A stretch of 44,534 nt of DNA, taken from assembly GCF_000696185.1 (NCBI RefSeq), contig NZ_KK853997.1, positions 6,285,490 to 6,330,023 of the forward strand, given 5' to 3'. Each line of letters starts with the position of its first letter. Position 1 is the stretch's first letter. Made by a program: the position numbers and the translations under genes. Under the pieces are notes generated by a model. It searched no databases and had not been told where the DNA came from. It was given only the letters and a program-made list of their open reading frames with translations. Source of the DNA: Kitasatospora cheerisanensis KCTC 2395 (GTDB lineage: Bacteria; Actinomycetota; Actinomycetes; Streptomycetales; Streptomycetaceae). This document shows, piece by piece, positions 1 through 8,679 of this stretch.

Positions 1-386
1 AGGGGTGACGCGCATCCTGGCCGCCACCGAGGTGGTCGCGGCCGTCGCCGACGGCGTGGTGCCGACCCGGCGCGACCGGCTCGGCGGCGAGCCCACCGAA
101 CCCGCCGGCGATCGCGTCCTGCTGGGAACCGCGCGCGAGCCGGGCATGTCCGCCGCAGTGGGTGGGGTACAGAAAGCCCTGGGGCTGCCCGAGGTGACGG
201 TGCAGCGCCGCTACCGGGTCCGCACCGGGGAGCGCGATCGCGCGCCCCGGCCCGCAGGGTGTCGACGAAGCCACCCGCGGGACCGCCGACCCGCTGCTCC
301 GCACCACGGCGAACCGGGCCGGCGACATCGTCGCCGGCCTCCAGGACGAACGGGCCCGAACCGTCCGGGCCCGACAGAGAGTTGGC
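1..386 (+). other. Unassigned possible coding remnant at left edge
   Basis: Coding-like translation begins at a GTG at position 5 (reading VTRILAATEVVAAVADGVV) and runs in that frame to about position 250. Plausible protein sequence then continues in another frame (VDEATRGTADPLLRTTANRA) straight into the aminotransferase start with no stop. The frame change is not the one-base loss seen elsewhere in the window; it needs one extra base or two missing ones. I do not recognise a family. It may be a damaged or misassembled upstream gene, or an N-terminal extension of the next one. Confidence 0.2.
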
Positions 387-1559
387 ATGATGGACATCAC
401 GCACCTGCGGGCCCTGACGCCCGGCTGCACCGAGACCGCCTACTTCGACAACGCGGGCTCCGGTCTGCACACCGAGAACGTCACCCGCACCGTCGTCGAC
501 CACCTGCTGCTGGAGTCCCGGATCGGCGGCTACGCCGCCGCCGACCGGGAGCACGAGCGGGTGGAGGGCGTCTACGCCTCGGTGGCCCGCCTGCTGAACG
601 CGCGCCCCGACGAGATCGCCCTGCTGGACAGCGCCACCCGAGCCTGGGACATGGCGTTCCACGCCATCGACTTCCGGCCCGGCGACCGGATCCTCGCCTC
701 CCGCAGCGAGTACCCGTCCAACGGCCTGGCGTTCCTCCAGGCCAAGCGGCGCCACGGCGTCGTCGTCGAGCCGATCCCCGACGACGAGCACGGGCAGGTC
801 GACCTCGACGCGCTCGCGGAGATGCTGGCGCAGGGCGGCGTCCGGCTGGTCGCCGTCAACCACGTGCCGACCTACGACGGCCTGGTCCAGCCCGCCGCCG
901 AGATCGGCGCACTGGCGCGCCGGGCCGGCGCCCTCTACCTGCTGGACGCCTGCCAGACGGCCGGCCAACTCCCGCTGGACGTCCGGGAACTCGGCTGCCA
1001 CCTGCTGTCCGCCGCCGGCCGCAAGTTCCTCCGCGGCCCGCGCGGCACCGGCTTCCTGTACGTCGACCGGGAGGTGGTGACGCAGCTCGAACCGCCGGCG
1101 CTCGACCTGCGCTCCGCCACCTGGACGGGGCCCGACAGCTACGAGATCCGCCCCGACGCCCGCCGCTTCGAGACCTGGGAGCGCAGCGTCGCCGACCTGC
1201 TCGGCCTCGGCGCCGCCGTCGACGAGGCCCTCGACCTCGGCCTCGACCCGATCCGCGCCCGCGTCGACACCCTCGCGGAACGGCTGCGCGCCGGACTGTC
1301 GGACCTCGACGGGGTGCGGGTCCACGACCGAGGGCAGGTCCGCAGCGGCATCGTCACCTTCACCAAGGAGGGCCGCGAGGCGCAGCAACTGGTCCACGGG
1401 CTGCGGGCGTCGGGCGTGACGGTGTCGGCCTCGCAGCCGTCCAGTGCCCGGTTCGACATCCGCCCGGGGAAGCCGTCCGACGTGGTGCGGGCCTCCGCGC
1501 ACTACTACAACACCGACGACGAGCTCGGCCGACTGCTCGACTGCGTCGCCCAGCTGTGA
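387..1559 (+). CDS. Class V aminotransferase-fold PLP-dependent enzyme
   Basis: This 390-residue protein has the fold-type I class V layout of cysteine desulfurases, selenocysteine lyases and isopenicillin N epimerase-like enzymes. It opens with an N-terminal YFDNAGSGL segment. The cofactor-binding Asp lies in LLDACQTAGQ (about residue 188), and the Schiff-base Lys is about residue 213 in SAAGRKFLRGPRGTGF. Such enzymes are cytoplasmic and use pyridoxal phosphate for C-S lyase, epimerase or transaminase chemistry. Nothing visible fixes the substrate. I see no mobile catalytic Cys loop typical of NifS/IscS near the C terminus and no SUF or ISC genes nearby, so a housekeeping Fe-S role is unlikely. 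ATG codons at 387 and 390 are both possible starts, and the reading frame is open upstream, so the N terminus is not secure. Confidence 0.85.
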   Translation: MMDITHLRALTPGCTETAYFDNAGSGLHTENVTRTVVDHLLLESRIGGYAAADREHERVEGVYASVARLLNARPDEIALLDSATRAWDMAFHAIDFRPGDRILASRSEYPSNGLAFLQAKRRHGVVVEPIPDDEHGQVDLDALAEMLAQGGVRLVAVNHVPTYDGLVQPAAEIGALARRAGALYLLDACQTAGQLPLDVRELGCHLLSAAGRKFLRGPRGTGFLYVDREVVTQLEPPALDLRSATWTGPDSYEIRPDARRFETWERSVADLLGLGAAVDEALDLGLDPIRARVDTLAERLRAGLSDLDGVRVHDRGQVRSGIVTFTKEGREAQQLVHGLRASGVTVSASQPSSARFDIRPGKPSDVVRASAHYYNTDDELGRLLDCVAQL

Positions 1560-1915
1560 CACCGGGAACGCGGGGCGGCCCGGGCCCCGTCCACCGCGCC
1601 GCCTCCCCGTGGGGCCCGCGAGGTGATCTTCCGGCTGCGCGGCACGGACCTCCCGCTGCCGGCCGGCCCGGCCGGCCCTGACGCGGGGCTGCGCCATCGT
1701 CGCACTCGGCACCGCCGAGGAACGGCGCGCGCCGCCCGGCGTCATGCCCGTCGAGGTGCGGGCCAAGGTCGGCGAGGCCGGGAACGGGGCCGTGCACGCG
1801 GCCACCCGGGCCGGGTTCGTGCTGCTCAACGCCCCCGCCGGGGCGCAGGTCGCCGAGCACGTCGCCACGCTCGCCCGCGCCCCACCGGATCCGCACGAAC
1901 AGGCCTGACGGCGTC
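1560..1915. other. Gene-poor stretch with a possible C-terminal coding fragment
   Basis: The 356 bases between the aminotransferase and the acetyltransferase hold no complete gene I can defend. On the plus strand a frame ending at the TGA 1906-1908 reads like protein (VALGTAEERRAPPGVMPVEV, followed by AKVGEAGNGAVHAATRAGFV), but it lacks a convincing start. The best upstream segment (VIFRLRGTDLPLPAG from about 1622) lies in another frame. It could be a small gene carrying an indel or a relic. No family is recognised. Confidence 0.25.
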
Positions 1916-2446
1916 TCAGCCCGCCCCGGCCGCCGCCCGCGCGGCGAGCACCGGGGCGGGCCAGGCGTACTCCAGGCCCGGCAGCCGGAACCCGGGGAAG
2001 TCCACGTCGAGCCGCTCGACGGCCTCGCCGCCGTGCCGCTCGTAGAACGCGATCGCCCGGGCGTTGCCGGCCAGCACCTCCAAGTACAGGGCGCTGCCGG
2101 GGTGCTGACGCACCGTCCAGTCGAAGGCGTGGGTCAGCAGCAGGTGCCCCACCCCGGAGCCGATCAGCCCCGCCCGGACGTGCAGGTTGTCCAGCAGCAC
2201 CCGGCCGCCGGGCTCCGGCACCACGTAGGCGAACCCGGCCACGGCCGGCCCGTCCTCCACCAGCGCCAGGTACCCGCCGTCCGCGCCGTCCGCCAACCGC
2301 CGCTCCCAGAGCGCCCGCTGCTCCGCGGCGACCTCGCCGGCCAGGTGGTCGGCGGGCATCAGGCCCGCGTACGCGTGCTGCCAGCTCGCCGTGTGCAGGC
2401 GGGCGATGTCCCCGGCGTCGCGGGCGCCCCCGGTGCGAATCCTCAT
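1916..2446 (-). CDS. GNAT family N-acetyltransferase
   Basis: This 176-residue protein has the single-domain length and pattern of Gcn5-related acetyltransferases, which move an acetyl group from acetyl-CoA to an amine. It starts MRIRTGGARDAGDIARLH, a typical first strand and helix. Strand 4 and the pyrophosphate loop are LLDNLHVRAGLIGSGVGHLL, with the R/Q-x-x-G-x-G/A motif in the degenerate form GLIGSGVG. The C-terminal half has LYLEVLAGNARAIAFYERHG, the usual N-A-x-A-x-x-F-Y-E signature. The substrate is unknown. The ATG at 2446 has no Shine-Dalgarno but sits 7 nt after a TACGAT hexamer, which suggests a leaderless transcript. Confidence 0.88.
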   Translation of the reverse strand: MRIRTGGARDAGDIARLHTASWQHAYAGLMPADHLAGEVAAEQRALWERRLADGADGGYLALVEDGPAVAGFAYVVPEPGGRVLLDNLHVRAGLIGSGVGHLLLTHAFDWTVRQHPGSALYLEVLAGNARAIAFYERHGGEAVERLDVDFPGFRLPGLEYAWPAPVLAARAAAGAG

Positions 2447-2453
2447 CGTCCGG

Positions 2454-2459
2454 ATCGTA
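2454..2459 (-). promoter_or_regulatory. Probable -10 box of the GNAT gene (leaderless)
   Basis: TACGAT on the minus strand matches the actinobacterial TAnnnT -10 pattern and ends 7 nt before the ATG at 2446. That places the likely transcription start on or next to the start codon. No clear -35 box is seen. Confidence 0.4.
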
Positions 2460-2487
2460 CCGACGGCGCCCGACCCGACCGGGAGCG

Positions 2488-2826
2488 TCAGTTCGCGGGC
2501 CGCAGCTCGGCCATCTCGGACCAGCCGCTGCCGTCGGTCTTCACGTTGACGATCTCCGGGGTGGTGGCGACCGCGCCGGCCATCTTCGCCATGGCGTCCT
2601 TGAAGTGCGCCGAGTTGACGTGCTGCGAACCGGCCTCGTCGTCGGCGAACGCCTCCAGCAGCACGAACTGGTGCGGCACCTCCACGCTGCGCGACCACTC
2701 GAAGAACAGGTTGCCGGGCTCGGCGCGGGTGGCGGCCGTGAAGTCCGCGACCAGGTCCAGCCACTCCTCGCTGCGCTCGGGGCGGACGGTGAACTTCACC
2801 GCGATAAAGATCACAGGGGTCTCCAT
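2488..2826 (-). CDS. Antibiotic biosynthesis monooxygenase (ABM) family protein, putative quinol monooxygenase
   Basis: The 112 residues match the small ferredoxin-like alpha/beta ABM fold (YgiN-type). The first strand is VIFIAVKFTVRPER, followed by WLDLVADFTAATRAEPGNLF and the strand FFEWSRSVEVPHQFVLLEAF. The helix motif HVNSAHFKDAM matches the H-x-x-x-x-H-F signature of the family. These proteins are cofactor-free dimers that oxidise quinols or protect against reactive carbonyls; the actual substrate here is unknown. The ATG at 2826 is preceded by GGAG at good distance. It is transcribed toward the GNAT gene with a 41-bp gap, so the two may be co-transcribed. Confidence 0.85.
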   Translation of the reverse strand: METPVIFIAVKFTVRPERSEEWLDLVADFTAATRAEPGNLFFEWSRSVEVPHQFVLLEAFADDEAGSQHVNSAHFKDAMAKMAGAVATTPEIVNVKTDGSGWSEMAELRPAN

Positions 2827-2908
2827 TCCTGCTCCGGGGACGGCGCCCCGGACATCGTTCGTGTCGGCTCCAACTCTCCCCCACCTGCGCCGTCACACCC
2901 GCACCGGG

Positions 2909-2926
2909 GTCAACCCCAGGGTTGAC
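2909..2926. promoter_or_regulatory. 18-bp dyad operator upstream of the first two-component operon
   Basis: GTCAACCCCAGGGTTGAC has perfect 8-bp arms around a 2-bp centre. A near copy (16 of 18 identical) lies at 4925-4942 before the PQQ-repeat gene. A -10-like box starts 21 nt downstream. The site overlaps where a -35 element would sit, as expected for binding by the NarL-type regulator encoded at 4200-4877. Assignment to that regulator is inference. Confidence 0.6.
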
Positions 2927-2947
2927 GTGTCGCCCCGCCGGGGTGTC

Positions 2948-2953
2948 TAGGCT
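2948..2953 (+). promoter_or_regulatory. Probable -10 box of the histidine kinase gene
   Basis: TAGGCT fits TAnnnT and ends 6 nt before the GTG start at 2960. No ribosome binding site is visible, so a leaderless mRNA is likely. Confidence 0.45.
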
Positions 2954-2959
2954 GCCCTC

Positions 2960-4155
2960 GTGCAGATGGGCGGAAGACGGCTGCGCGTCGGTCCGACGGT
3001 GGTCGACACGCTGCTCGCGGCGGTGCTGGCGACGGTGACGGTGGTCTACTCCTGGGAGGCCTACCAGGAGCGCTACCGGTTCGAGTCCTGGCGGCCGTTC
3101 GACGCCGCCGCGGTCGCGCTCTGCCTGCTGGTGACCCTGCCGCTGGCGCTGCGCCGGCGGGCGCCGTGGACGGTGCTGCTGGTGTCCTCCGCCGGACTGC
3201 TGGTGTTCCTGGCCGCCGGGTACCAGCCCTCGATGAACCCGTGGTCCTCGCTGCTGGCCGGCTACAGCGTGCTCGTGCGCCGCCCGCGCAGGCCGGCGGC
3301 CGGTGCGGCGGCGCTGGTGGTCGGCGGCCTGTGGCTGGCGGCCGGGTTCGCGGCCCGGGTGGGCGTCGTGGTGTCGGTGGCGCAGGCCGCGCTCGGCCTG
3401 GGCGGGGTGTGGGTGTTCGCCACCGGCGTGCGGAGCCTGGGCGAGCGCAACGCCCGCCTCGCCGAGCTGACCGAGCGGTTGAGGCAGGAGCAGCAGCTGC
3501 GGGCCCGGCACGCCGTGGTCGAGGAGCGGGTCCGGATCGCCCGCGAGCTGCACGACGTGGTCGCCCACCACCTGTCCGCGCTGGCCGTGCAGGCCGGCCT
3601 GGCCGGGTACGTGTTCGACTCCGATCCGGCGGCCGCGAAGGCCGCGCTGGCCTCGATCGGCGCGACCAGCCGGGAGGCGCTGGAGGAGATGCGCGGCCTG
3701 CTCCGGGTGCTGCGGGTCGCCCCGGACGTCGAGGAGGACGGGCCCTACCTGCCCGCGCCCGGCCTGGACCGCCTGGACGAGCTGGTCGACCGCTCCCGCG
3801 CCGCCGGGCTGGACGTCCGGGTCGCCGTCACCGGCCGGCCGCGCCCGCTCGCCCCGGGCGCCGACCTGTGCGCGTTCCGGGTCGTCCAGGAGGCGCTGAC
3901 CAACGTGCTCAAGCACGCCGGCGCGGCCGCCCGGGTCACCGTCGCCCTGCACTACGGGGCGGACCGGCTGGAGGCCGAGGTCGGCGACGACGGCGCGGGC
4001 GGCGGTCCCGGCCCCAACTGCCCGGCGGGGGGCTCGGTTTGATCGGGATGCGTGAACGCGTCAAACTCTACGGCGGGTCGGTGGACGCCGGCCCTCGGCC
4101 GCACGGGGGGTTCGCGGTGGTGTTCTCGCTCCCGGTCCCGGCGGCCGACGCGTAG
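2960..4155 (+). CDS. NarL-type sensor histidine kinase (apparent frameshift)
   Basis: This is a two-component sensor kinase of about 398 residues once corrected. The N-terminal half carries four to six hydrophobic membrane segments between residues 15 and 155. The dimerisation/phosphoacceptor box is VRIARELHDVVAHHLSALAV with His at about 198, and the HATPase N box is FRVVQEALTNVLKHAG. The frame as given stops at 4042, just after the GDDGAGG G1 box. The missing C terminus (LGLIGMRERVKLYGGSVDAG, ending FAVVFSLPVPAADA) continues in the next frame to 4155. Adding one G to the six-G run at 4027-4032 joins the two. It is probably a sequence error, because the downstream part is fully conserved. It sits directly before its response regulator. 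The signal sensed is unknown. Confidence 0.88.
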
Positions 4156-4199
4156 GGGCGGCGCCGGGCCGCCCCGCCGGCATGGGGGAGACGGCGCGG

Positions 4200-4877
4200 G
4201 TGACGACCGTTCTGATCGTGGACGACCAGGTGCTGATCCGGGCCGGGCTGGCCGCCCTGGTGCGGGCCGCGCCCGGACTGGAGGTGGCCGGCGAGGCCGC
4301 CACCGGCGAGGAGGCCGTCGAACTGGCCGCCCGCCACCGCCCGGACGTGGTGCTGATGGACATCCGGCTGCCCGGCATCAGCGGCATCGCCGCGCTCGAA
4401 CGGATCCTCGCCGATGCCGCCGAACCCAGGCCCAAGGTCGTCATGCTGACCGTCTTCGACCTGGACAGCTACGTCTTCGCGGCGCTGAAGGCCGGCGCCA
4501 GCGGCTTCCTGCTCAAGGACACCCCGCCCGAACGGCTGCTCGCCGCCGTGGAGTTGATCGCCGCCGGCGAGATGCTGTTCGCGCCCAGCGTCACCCGCCG
4601 GCTGGTGGAGACCTTCGCCGCCCGCGCCGACCCGGACCGCCACCGCACCACCGGCCTGGAGGCGCTCACCGACCGGGAGACCGACGTCCTGCACCTGGTC
4701 GGCCAGGGCCTCACCAACGAGGAGGTGGCCGGCCGGCTGGTGGTCACCGTCGCCACCGTCAAGACCCACCTGAACCGGGTGATGTCCAAACTCGGCCTGG
4801 CCAGCCGGGCGCAGGCCGTGGTGGTCGCCTACGAGAGCGGCCTGGTGACGCCCGGCAGCCGCGACCGCACCGGCTAG
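4200..4877 (+). CDS. NarL/FixJ-family response regulator, LuxR HTH output
   Basis: This 225-residue regulator has a complete receiver: acidic pair in VLIVDDQ, phospho-acceptor Asp about residue 54 in VVLMDIRLPG, Thr in MLTVFD and Lys in GFLLKDTPP. A LuxR helix-turn-helix follows (ALTDRETDVLHLVGQGLTNE, then VATVKTHLNRVMSKLGLASR). It is the expected partner of the kinase just upstream. The GTG at 4200 is favoured because a GGGGGAGA ribosome binding site at 4184-4191 precedes it; an in-frame ATG at 4182 would add six residues and lacks a site. The likely targets are its own operon and the PQQ-repeat gene, which share the dyads at 2909 and 4925. Confidence 0.92.
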   Translation: MTTVLIVDDQVLIRAGLAALVRAAPGLEVAGEAATGEEAVELAARHRPDVVLMDIRLPGISGIAALERILADAAEPRPKVVMLTVFDLDSYVFAALKAGASGFLLKDTPPERLLAAVELIAAGEMLFAPSVTRRLVETFAARADPDRHRTTGLEALTDRETDVLHLVGQGLTNEEVAGRLVVTVATVKTHLNRVMSKLGLASRAQAVVVAYESGLVTPGSRDRTG

Positions 4878-4924
4878 CCGGGCCCGCCGGACGCTCCAAC
4901 CAGCGCCGTAGCCGGACCAGCAGA

Positions 4925-4942
4925 GTCAACCCCTGGTTTGAC
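4925..4942. promoter_or_regulatory. Second copy of the 18-bp dyad, before the PQQ-repeat gene
   Basis: GTCAACCCCTGGTTTGAC differs from the dyad at 2909-2926 at two positions. A -10-like TACACT lies 22 nt downstream at 4965-4970, nearly the same geometry as at the kinase promoter. This links the PQQ-repeat gene to the two-component system as a probable target. Confidence 0.55.
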
Positions 4943-4964
4943 GACCCGTCACGAAGCCCGTGGC

Positions 4965-4970
4965 TACACT
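4965..4970 (+). promoter_or_regulatory. Probable -10 box of the PQQ-repeat gene
   Basis: TACACT fits TAnnnT and lies 22 nt after the dyad operator. It implies an untranslated leader of roughly 65 nt before the ATG at 5041. Confidence 0.4.
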
Positions 4971-5040
4971 CCCCGGACCGGGCGGCCGGTTGCACACGCA
5001 CCGTGCCGCCGGGCGGACCGACGAAGAGGGCAACGGGGGC

Positions 5041-6539
5041 ATGACGAACAACAGCGGCGCGGACGGCGACATCGGCTGGGCGGGACCGGCGGGCGCACCG
5101 CCCGGGTGGGGCCGCCGCCCCCGCCGAACCCCTACGCGCAGCCCGCCGGGCCGGCCCCGGCCGTCCCGCCGGCGCCGCCGGCCGCACCGGTACCGCCCGG
5201 GCCGCCGGGGGCGGCCCCGGGCCCGTACAGCCCGGCTGGGGCAGCCGCCCGGTCCGGCGCCCGCGCGGCGGGGAGGGGCCCGGCCGCGGCGGTGGCCGTG
5301 CTCGCGGTCGTCGTGGTGCTGGCCCTGCTCGGCGCCGGCGGCTGGTGGTTCCTCCAGCGTGGCGACGGCCCGTCCGCCGCGGGCGGCGAGCGGCTGCCGG
5401 GCAACGCGCTGAGCCGGCAGTGGGAGCAGTCCGAGAAGCGGACCATGGTCACCGGCACCAAGCGCACCGGCCTGCCCGGCCTGTGGTCCACCAGCCAGAC
5501 CGTGGTGTACGGCGATGGCGGCGGGGTGCGCGGCTACGACCCGGCGACCGGCATGCAGAAGTGGACGCTGAAGCCGCCGGAGCACGTCGGCCAGCCCTGC
5601 GCGATGTCCTGGCGGGCGACCGCGAACGGGACGGGCGCGGTCGCGTACGACGCGGGCGGCGGCGACTGCTCGGTGATCGCCTCGGTCGACACCAACACCG
5701 GCACCGTGCTCTGGTCGAAGAACCTGGCGGGCAACGCCCGGAGCAACGACCCGGTCCTCACCGTCAACGACAACATGATCACCGCGGACCTCGGCCAGGG
5801 CACCCTGGCCCGCTTCGACGCCCGCCTGGGCACCCCCAAGTCGCTGCCCAGGCCGGCCCCGCACAGCGGCGACTGCACCAAGGGGTACGCGCTCGGCGAC
5901 TACCACGGCGTGATGACCAGCGACTGCCCCGGCGAGGGCGTCACGGTCTTCTCCCAACTGGACGACAAGGGCGGCAACAAGACCTACCCCGGCAACGGCC
6001 GCTCCGCGCAGGCGGTGCTCGGCGAGGAGCCGCTGACCGTGCTGTTCGACAGCGACTCCGGGCCCGCGGCGATCCAGACCTTCGGCACCGACGGCCCCGG
6101 CCCGACCGTCGAACTCACCGGCGAACTCGAGAAGTTCAACTTCAGCGGCCGGTACCGGGCGGTCGTCGGCAAGCACGTCCTGATCGCCGAGTACGAGCAG
6201 ACCGACGGCTTCGGCGCGCTCGACCTGACCACCGGCAAACTGCTCTGGCGCACCCCGTACGGCTCGCACTTCCGGCTGGTCGGCGAGGACCACGGCAAGG
6301 TGCTGTTCGTCACCGACGGCGCCGACAAGGCGGTCGCCCCGCACCAGGACCTGGTGGCCTACGACCTGGCCTCCGGTCAGCGGACCACGGTCGGCGCACT
6401 GGCCCGCCCGGACGGGCGCAGCCCCGGCATCGCCTCCTCCTGCGAGGTCGCCGGCGAGAGCGGCCGCCTGTTCACCGCCTGCGAGCCGCCCGACCTGTCC
6501 GGCAGCTTCGCCGTGGACTCCTACAGCACCACCCTCTGA
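5041..6539 (+). CDS. Membrane-anchored PQQ-like beta-propeller repeat protein (apparent frameshift)
   Basis: The corrected protein is about 499 residues. It has a short N terminus (MTNNSGADGDIGWAGPAGAP), a Pro-rich cytoplasmic stretch (PPPPPNPYAQPAGPAPA), one membrane helix (VAVLAVVVVLALLGAGGWWF) and a large exported domain. The exported part has blade-like repeats such as VRGYDPATGMQKWTLKPPEH and ALDLTTGKLLWRTPYGSHF, the pattern of PQQ-binding-like/WD40-like propellers. Such Streptomyces proteins are thought to act as extracytoplasmic binding or assembly scaffolds, and the function here is unknown. The N-terminal frame and the main frame are joined by adding one G to GGGG at 5108-5111. The ATG at 5041 was chosen because the natural N terminus reads well only in that frame. 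It is probably controlled by the neighbouring two-component system. Confidence 0.82.
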
Positions 6540-6546
6540 CGCGCCG

Positions 6547-7701
6547 TCATCCGGCCGCCGCCGCGGAGTCGCCCCGGTCCTGGCCGGTGACCGGCCGGGA
6601 CTTCTTCTCCCCGGGCAGCTCGGCCTCGATGCGCTCCTTGCGGACCTCGCCGGTGACGGTCCGCTGCTCGACGTGCTCCTCGGTGACCAGCCGCACCCGC
6701 TCGACCGGCACGGCCTCGGTGCGCACCACCGGGCGCTCCCCGTGCAGGACGACGTCGTACTCGGCCTCCGAGATCGCCTCGCCGGACATCGCCGCGCCGC
6801 GGTTCGCCTCGGTGATCGGCTCGCGCTCGACGTGGACCTCCTCGTGCCGGACCGGCACCGTCTGCCGCTCCTCCTCGGTGACCACGTACTTGCGCAGCCG
6901 CGCGTGCCCGGTCTCGTACCGCTCGACGCCGACGTGCATCCGCTCCTCGGAGCGGGTCATCGCCTCGTCCTGCGCCGCCCGGGCGTCCGTCCGGCCACCC
7001 GCCCGGGCGCCGGTCGCGCCGGAGGTCGCCTTCGAACGGCCGCCCAGTGCGCCGCCGGACGCCGCGGCGCCGGCCGTCGCACCGCCGGTGGCGGCAAGCC
7101 CGGTGCCCGCCAGGCCGGTTGTGCCCGTCCCGGTGGCGGTGGCGGGGCGGGTGCCGCTCGTGCTCGTGCCGCTGGTGCTGGTGCTGCTCGTGCTCGTGCC
7201 GCCGGTGCCGCCGGTCGGGGTCCGGCCGGTGCCGGGTTTCGCCGTCGCCGCGCCCGCGACTCCGGCCGCGCCCGCCGCGCCCGCCGCGCCGGCCTTGCCG
7301 GTGCCGGACGTGCCCGCGCTGCCGCTGTCGCGGTGGGCCCAACCGCCTTCGCCGGGCTGGTTGGCGGCCTTCCAGGCGTCGTCCCAGGCGATGCCGTAGT
7401 GGCTGTAGAGTCGCCGCTCCTCGGCCTCGGAGAGGTGTCCGCCGCGGTCCACGTCCACGTTCGGGGCGGCCTTGACCTTGGACTTCGCGAACGGGACCTG
7501 GAGGTGGTCGTCGACGACCTGTGCGTCATGGATCGGCACGAAGGACTCGCTGGTTCCGAACCAGCCGGTCTTGATGCTGACCCACTCCGGTCTGCCGGTG
7601 GCGTCGTCGAGGAAGAGGTGGTCCGCCTTGCCGATCTTGTTGCCCTCGGCGTCGTGGACGGGATGGTGCAGCATGGAACGGATCTGTCGCTCGGTGATCA
7701 T
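6547..7701 (-). CDS. PRC-barrel and DUF2382 (YsnF/AvaK) domain stress protein
   Basis: This 384-residue protein has an N-terminal PRC barrel (residues about 1-110, MITERQIRSMLHHPVHDAEG then WVSIKTGWFGTSESFVPIHD). A low-complexity linker rich in Gly, Ala, Thr and Ser follows (about 130-230, including TSTSSTSTSGTSTSGT). The C-terminal DUF2382 domain is about 245-355 and contains LRKYVVTEEERQTVPVRHEE, with charged repeats ending in the conserved EEHVEQRTVTGEVRKERIEA. This fusion is common in actinobacteria and is associated with general stress, but its mechanism is not established. The ATG at 7701 has a GGAGG ribosome binding site. It ends 8 bp from the convergent PQQ-repeat gene. Confidence 0.9.
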   Translation of the reverse strand: MITERQIRSMLHHPVHDAEGNKIGKADHLFLDDATGRPEWVSIKTGWFGTSESFVPIHDAQVVDDHLQVPFAKSKVKAAPNVDVDRGGHLSEAEERRLYSHYGIAWDDAWKAANQPGEGGWAHRDSGSAGTSGTGKAGAAGAAGAAGVAGAATAKPGTGRTPTGGTGGTSTSSTSTSGTSTSGTRPATATGTGTTGLAGTGLAATGGATAGAAASGGALGGRSKATSGATGARAGGRTDARAAQDEAMTRSEERMHVGVERYETGHARLRKYVVTEEERQTVPVRHEEVHVEREPITEANRGAAMSGEAISEAEYDVVLHGERPVVRTEAVPVERVRLVTEEHVEQRTVTGEVRKERIEAELPGEKKSRPVTGQDRGDSAAAAG

Positions 7702-7809
7702 GAATTCACGCCTCCTTCACGCTGCGGCACCAGGGCGCATGACCGACCCGCGCGCAGGCCAAACGTCCGAAGGCCGAACGTCGGGAGCGCCCCGGTCGGC
7801 GCGCACGGC

Positions 7810-7842
7810 GGAGGGGAGCCGCCGCGGTGGCGACTCCCCTCC
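7810..7842 (-). terminator. Hairpin terminator after the allene-oxide-cyclase-like gene
   Basis: GGAGGGGAG (7810-7818) and CTCCCCTCC (7834-7842) form a perfect 9-bp stem that can extend inward through CCGCC/GGTGG. It lies 16 bp past the stop of the gene at 7858-8343 and has no U tract, as is usual in high-GC actinobacteria. Confidence 0.6.
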
Positions 7843-7857
7843 GGTGGGGCCCGGGGG

Positions 7858-8343
7858 CTACCAGGTGAGGTTGTACTTGCCGAGGTCGGTGTTGGAGATG
7901 TGCACCGCGCCGGTCAGGCCCTGGTACGCGCCGGTGCCGCCGGTGATGACGCCGTCGAAGCTGATCGGGTAGGTCGCGGTCAGCGGGTCCTGGATCGGGA
8001 CGACGGCGGAGAAGGTGACCTGGTCGCCGGTCACGAAGGCCAGGTCGACGGTACAGAAGGCGGTGATCGCGTTGAGGCTGAGCTTGTCCTTGTCGCACAT
8101 GTCGTAGGCGGTGCCGATGCCGGTGCCGGCCGCGTTCGTCATGGTGGCGGTGCCGCCGAAGCCCGCGCCGACGGCGGTGGCCGCCCCGGCCTCGGAGTTG
8201 GTGCCGCTGAAGTCGAGGTTCAGGGTGGGCGGCGTGGCGGCCCGGTGGGTCTCGGTGGTGGACGCGCCGGCCAGCGCGGGAACTCCGGCGACGACGGCGG
8301 CGCCGATGGCGAGTGCGACGAGCCCCTTGGCGGTACGAGACAT
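7858..8343 (-). CDS. Secreted allene oxide cyclase barrel-like protein
   Basis: This 161-residue protein has a classical Sec signal: MSRTAKGLVALAIGAAVVAG, then GVPALAGAS with an Ala-x-Ala type cleavage near residue 28. The mature part is a beta-rich single domain (LNLDFSGTN, FCTVDLAFVTGDQVTFSAVV, GVITGGTGAYQGLTGAVHIS) that resembles the dirigent/allene oxide cyclase-like barrels secreted by many streptomycetes. The GTGAYxGxxG turn is the clearest family mark. It may bind a small hydrophobic ligand; catalysis is not implied. The ATG at 8343 has GGAGGA four bases upstream. Two Cys residues (MCDKDK and AFCTVD) could form a disulfide. Confidence 0.65.
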   Translation of the reverse strand: MSRTAKGLVALAIGAAVVAGVPALAGASTTETHRAATPPTLNLDFSGTNSEAGAATAVGAGFGGTATMTNAAGTGIGTAYDMCDKDKLSLNAITAFCTVDLAFVTGDQVTFSAVVPIQDPLTATYPISFDGVITGGTGAYQGLTGAVHISNTDLGKYNLTW

Positions 8344-8679
8344 GGATTCCTCCGGTTCGGGTCCGGGCCGAGCGCCCGGACGCGGGGCCCACACCACCAC
8401 AAATCGGACAGTCGGGGCGGCCCGTGCTCACGGTCCGTACTGAAGGTTTGAGATGCCGCACTCCCCGTCAGGACCCGTGCCCGGCAAGGGATGCACGGCC
8501 ATCGGGCGTTTCCCGGCGGCGGTCCGGAATCACCCGTTCGCATTCGCATCAACCCGGTGGCGCCCGGATCCGCTGACACAGCGTCAACGGCGCCGGATAT
8601 CTGCCGAACGGGAGATGGCAGCCGGCCCGCGATCCGGGAGGCTCGGCCCCGTGACCGACCGAGCCGCCCGGAGGAACCG
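8344..8679. other. Divergent intergenic region, 336 bp
   Basis: The region separates the secreted barrel protein (minus) from the lipoprotein/ABC operon (plus). I see no gene in it. A weak plus-strand promoter candidate is CTGACA at 8573-8578 with TATCTG at 8598-8603 (19-bp spacer). A small TGAC/GTCA inverted repeat spans 8574-8586. Neither is convincing alone. Confidence 0.3.

Noticed and set aside
5..1681. A long Arg/Pro-rich open frame overlapping the aminotransferase
   Set aside because: Beyond about position 250 it is an out-of-frame reading of the aminotransferase gene.
6961..7340. Tandem-repeat mobile element in the Gly/Ala/Thr-rich stretch
   Set aside because: The repetition is codon-level low complexity within the PRC-barrel/DUF2382 linker and keeps its reading frame.
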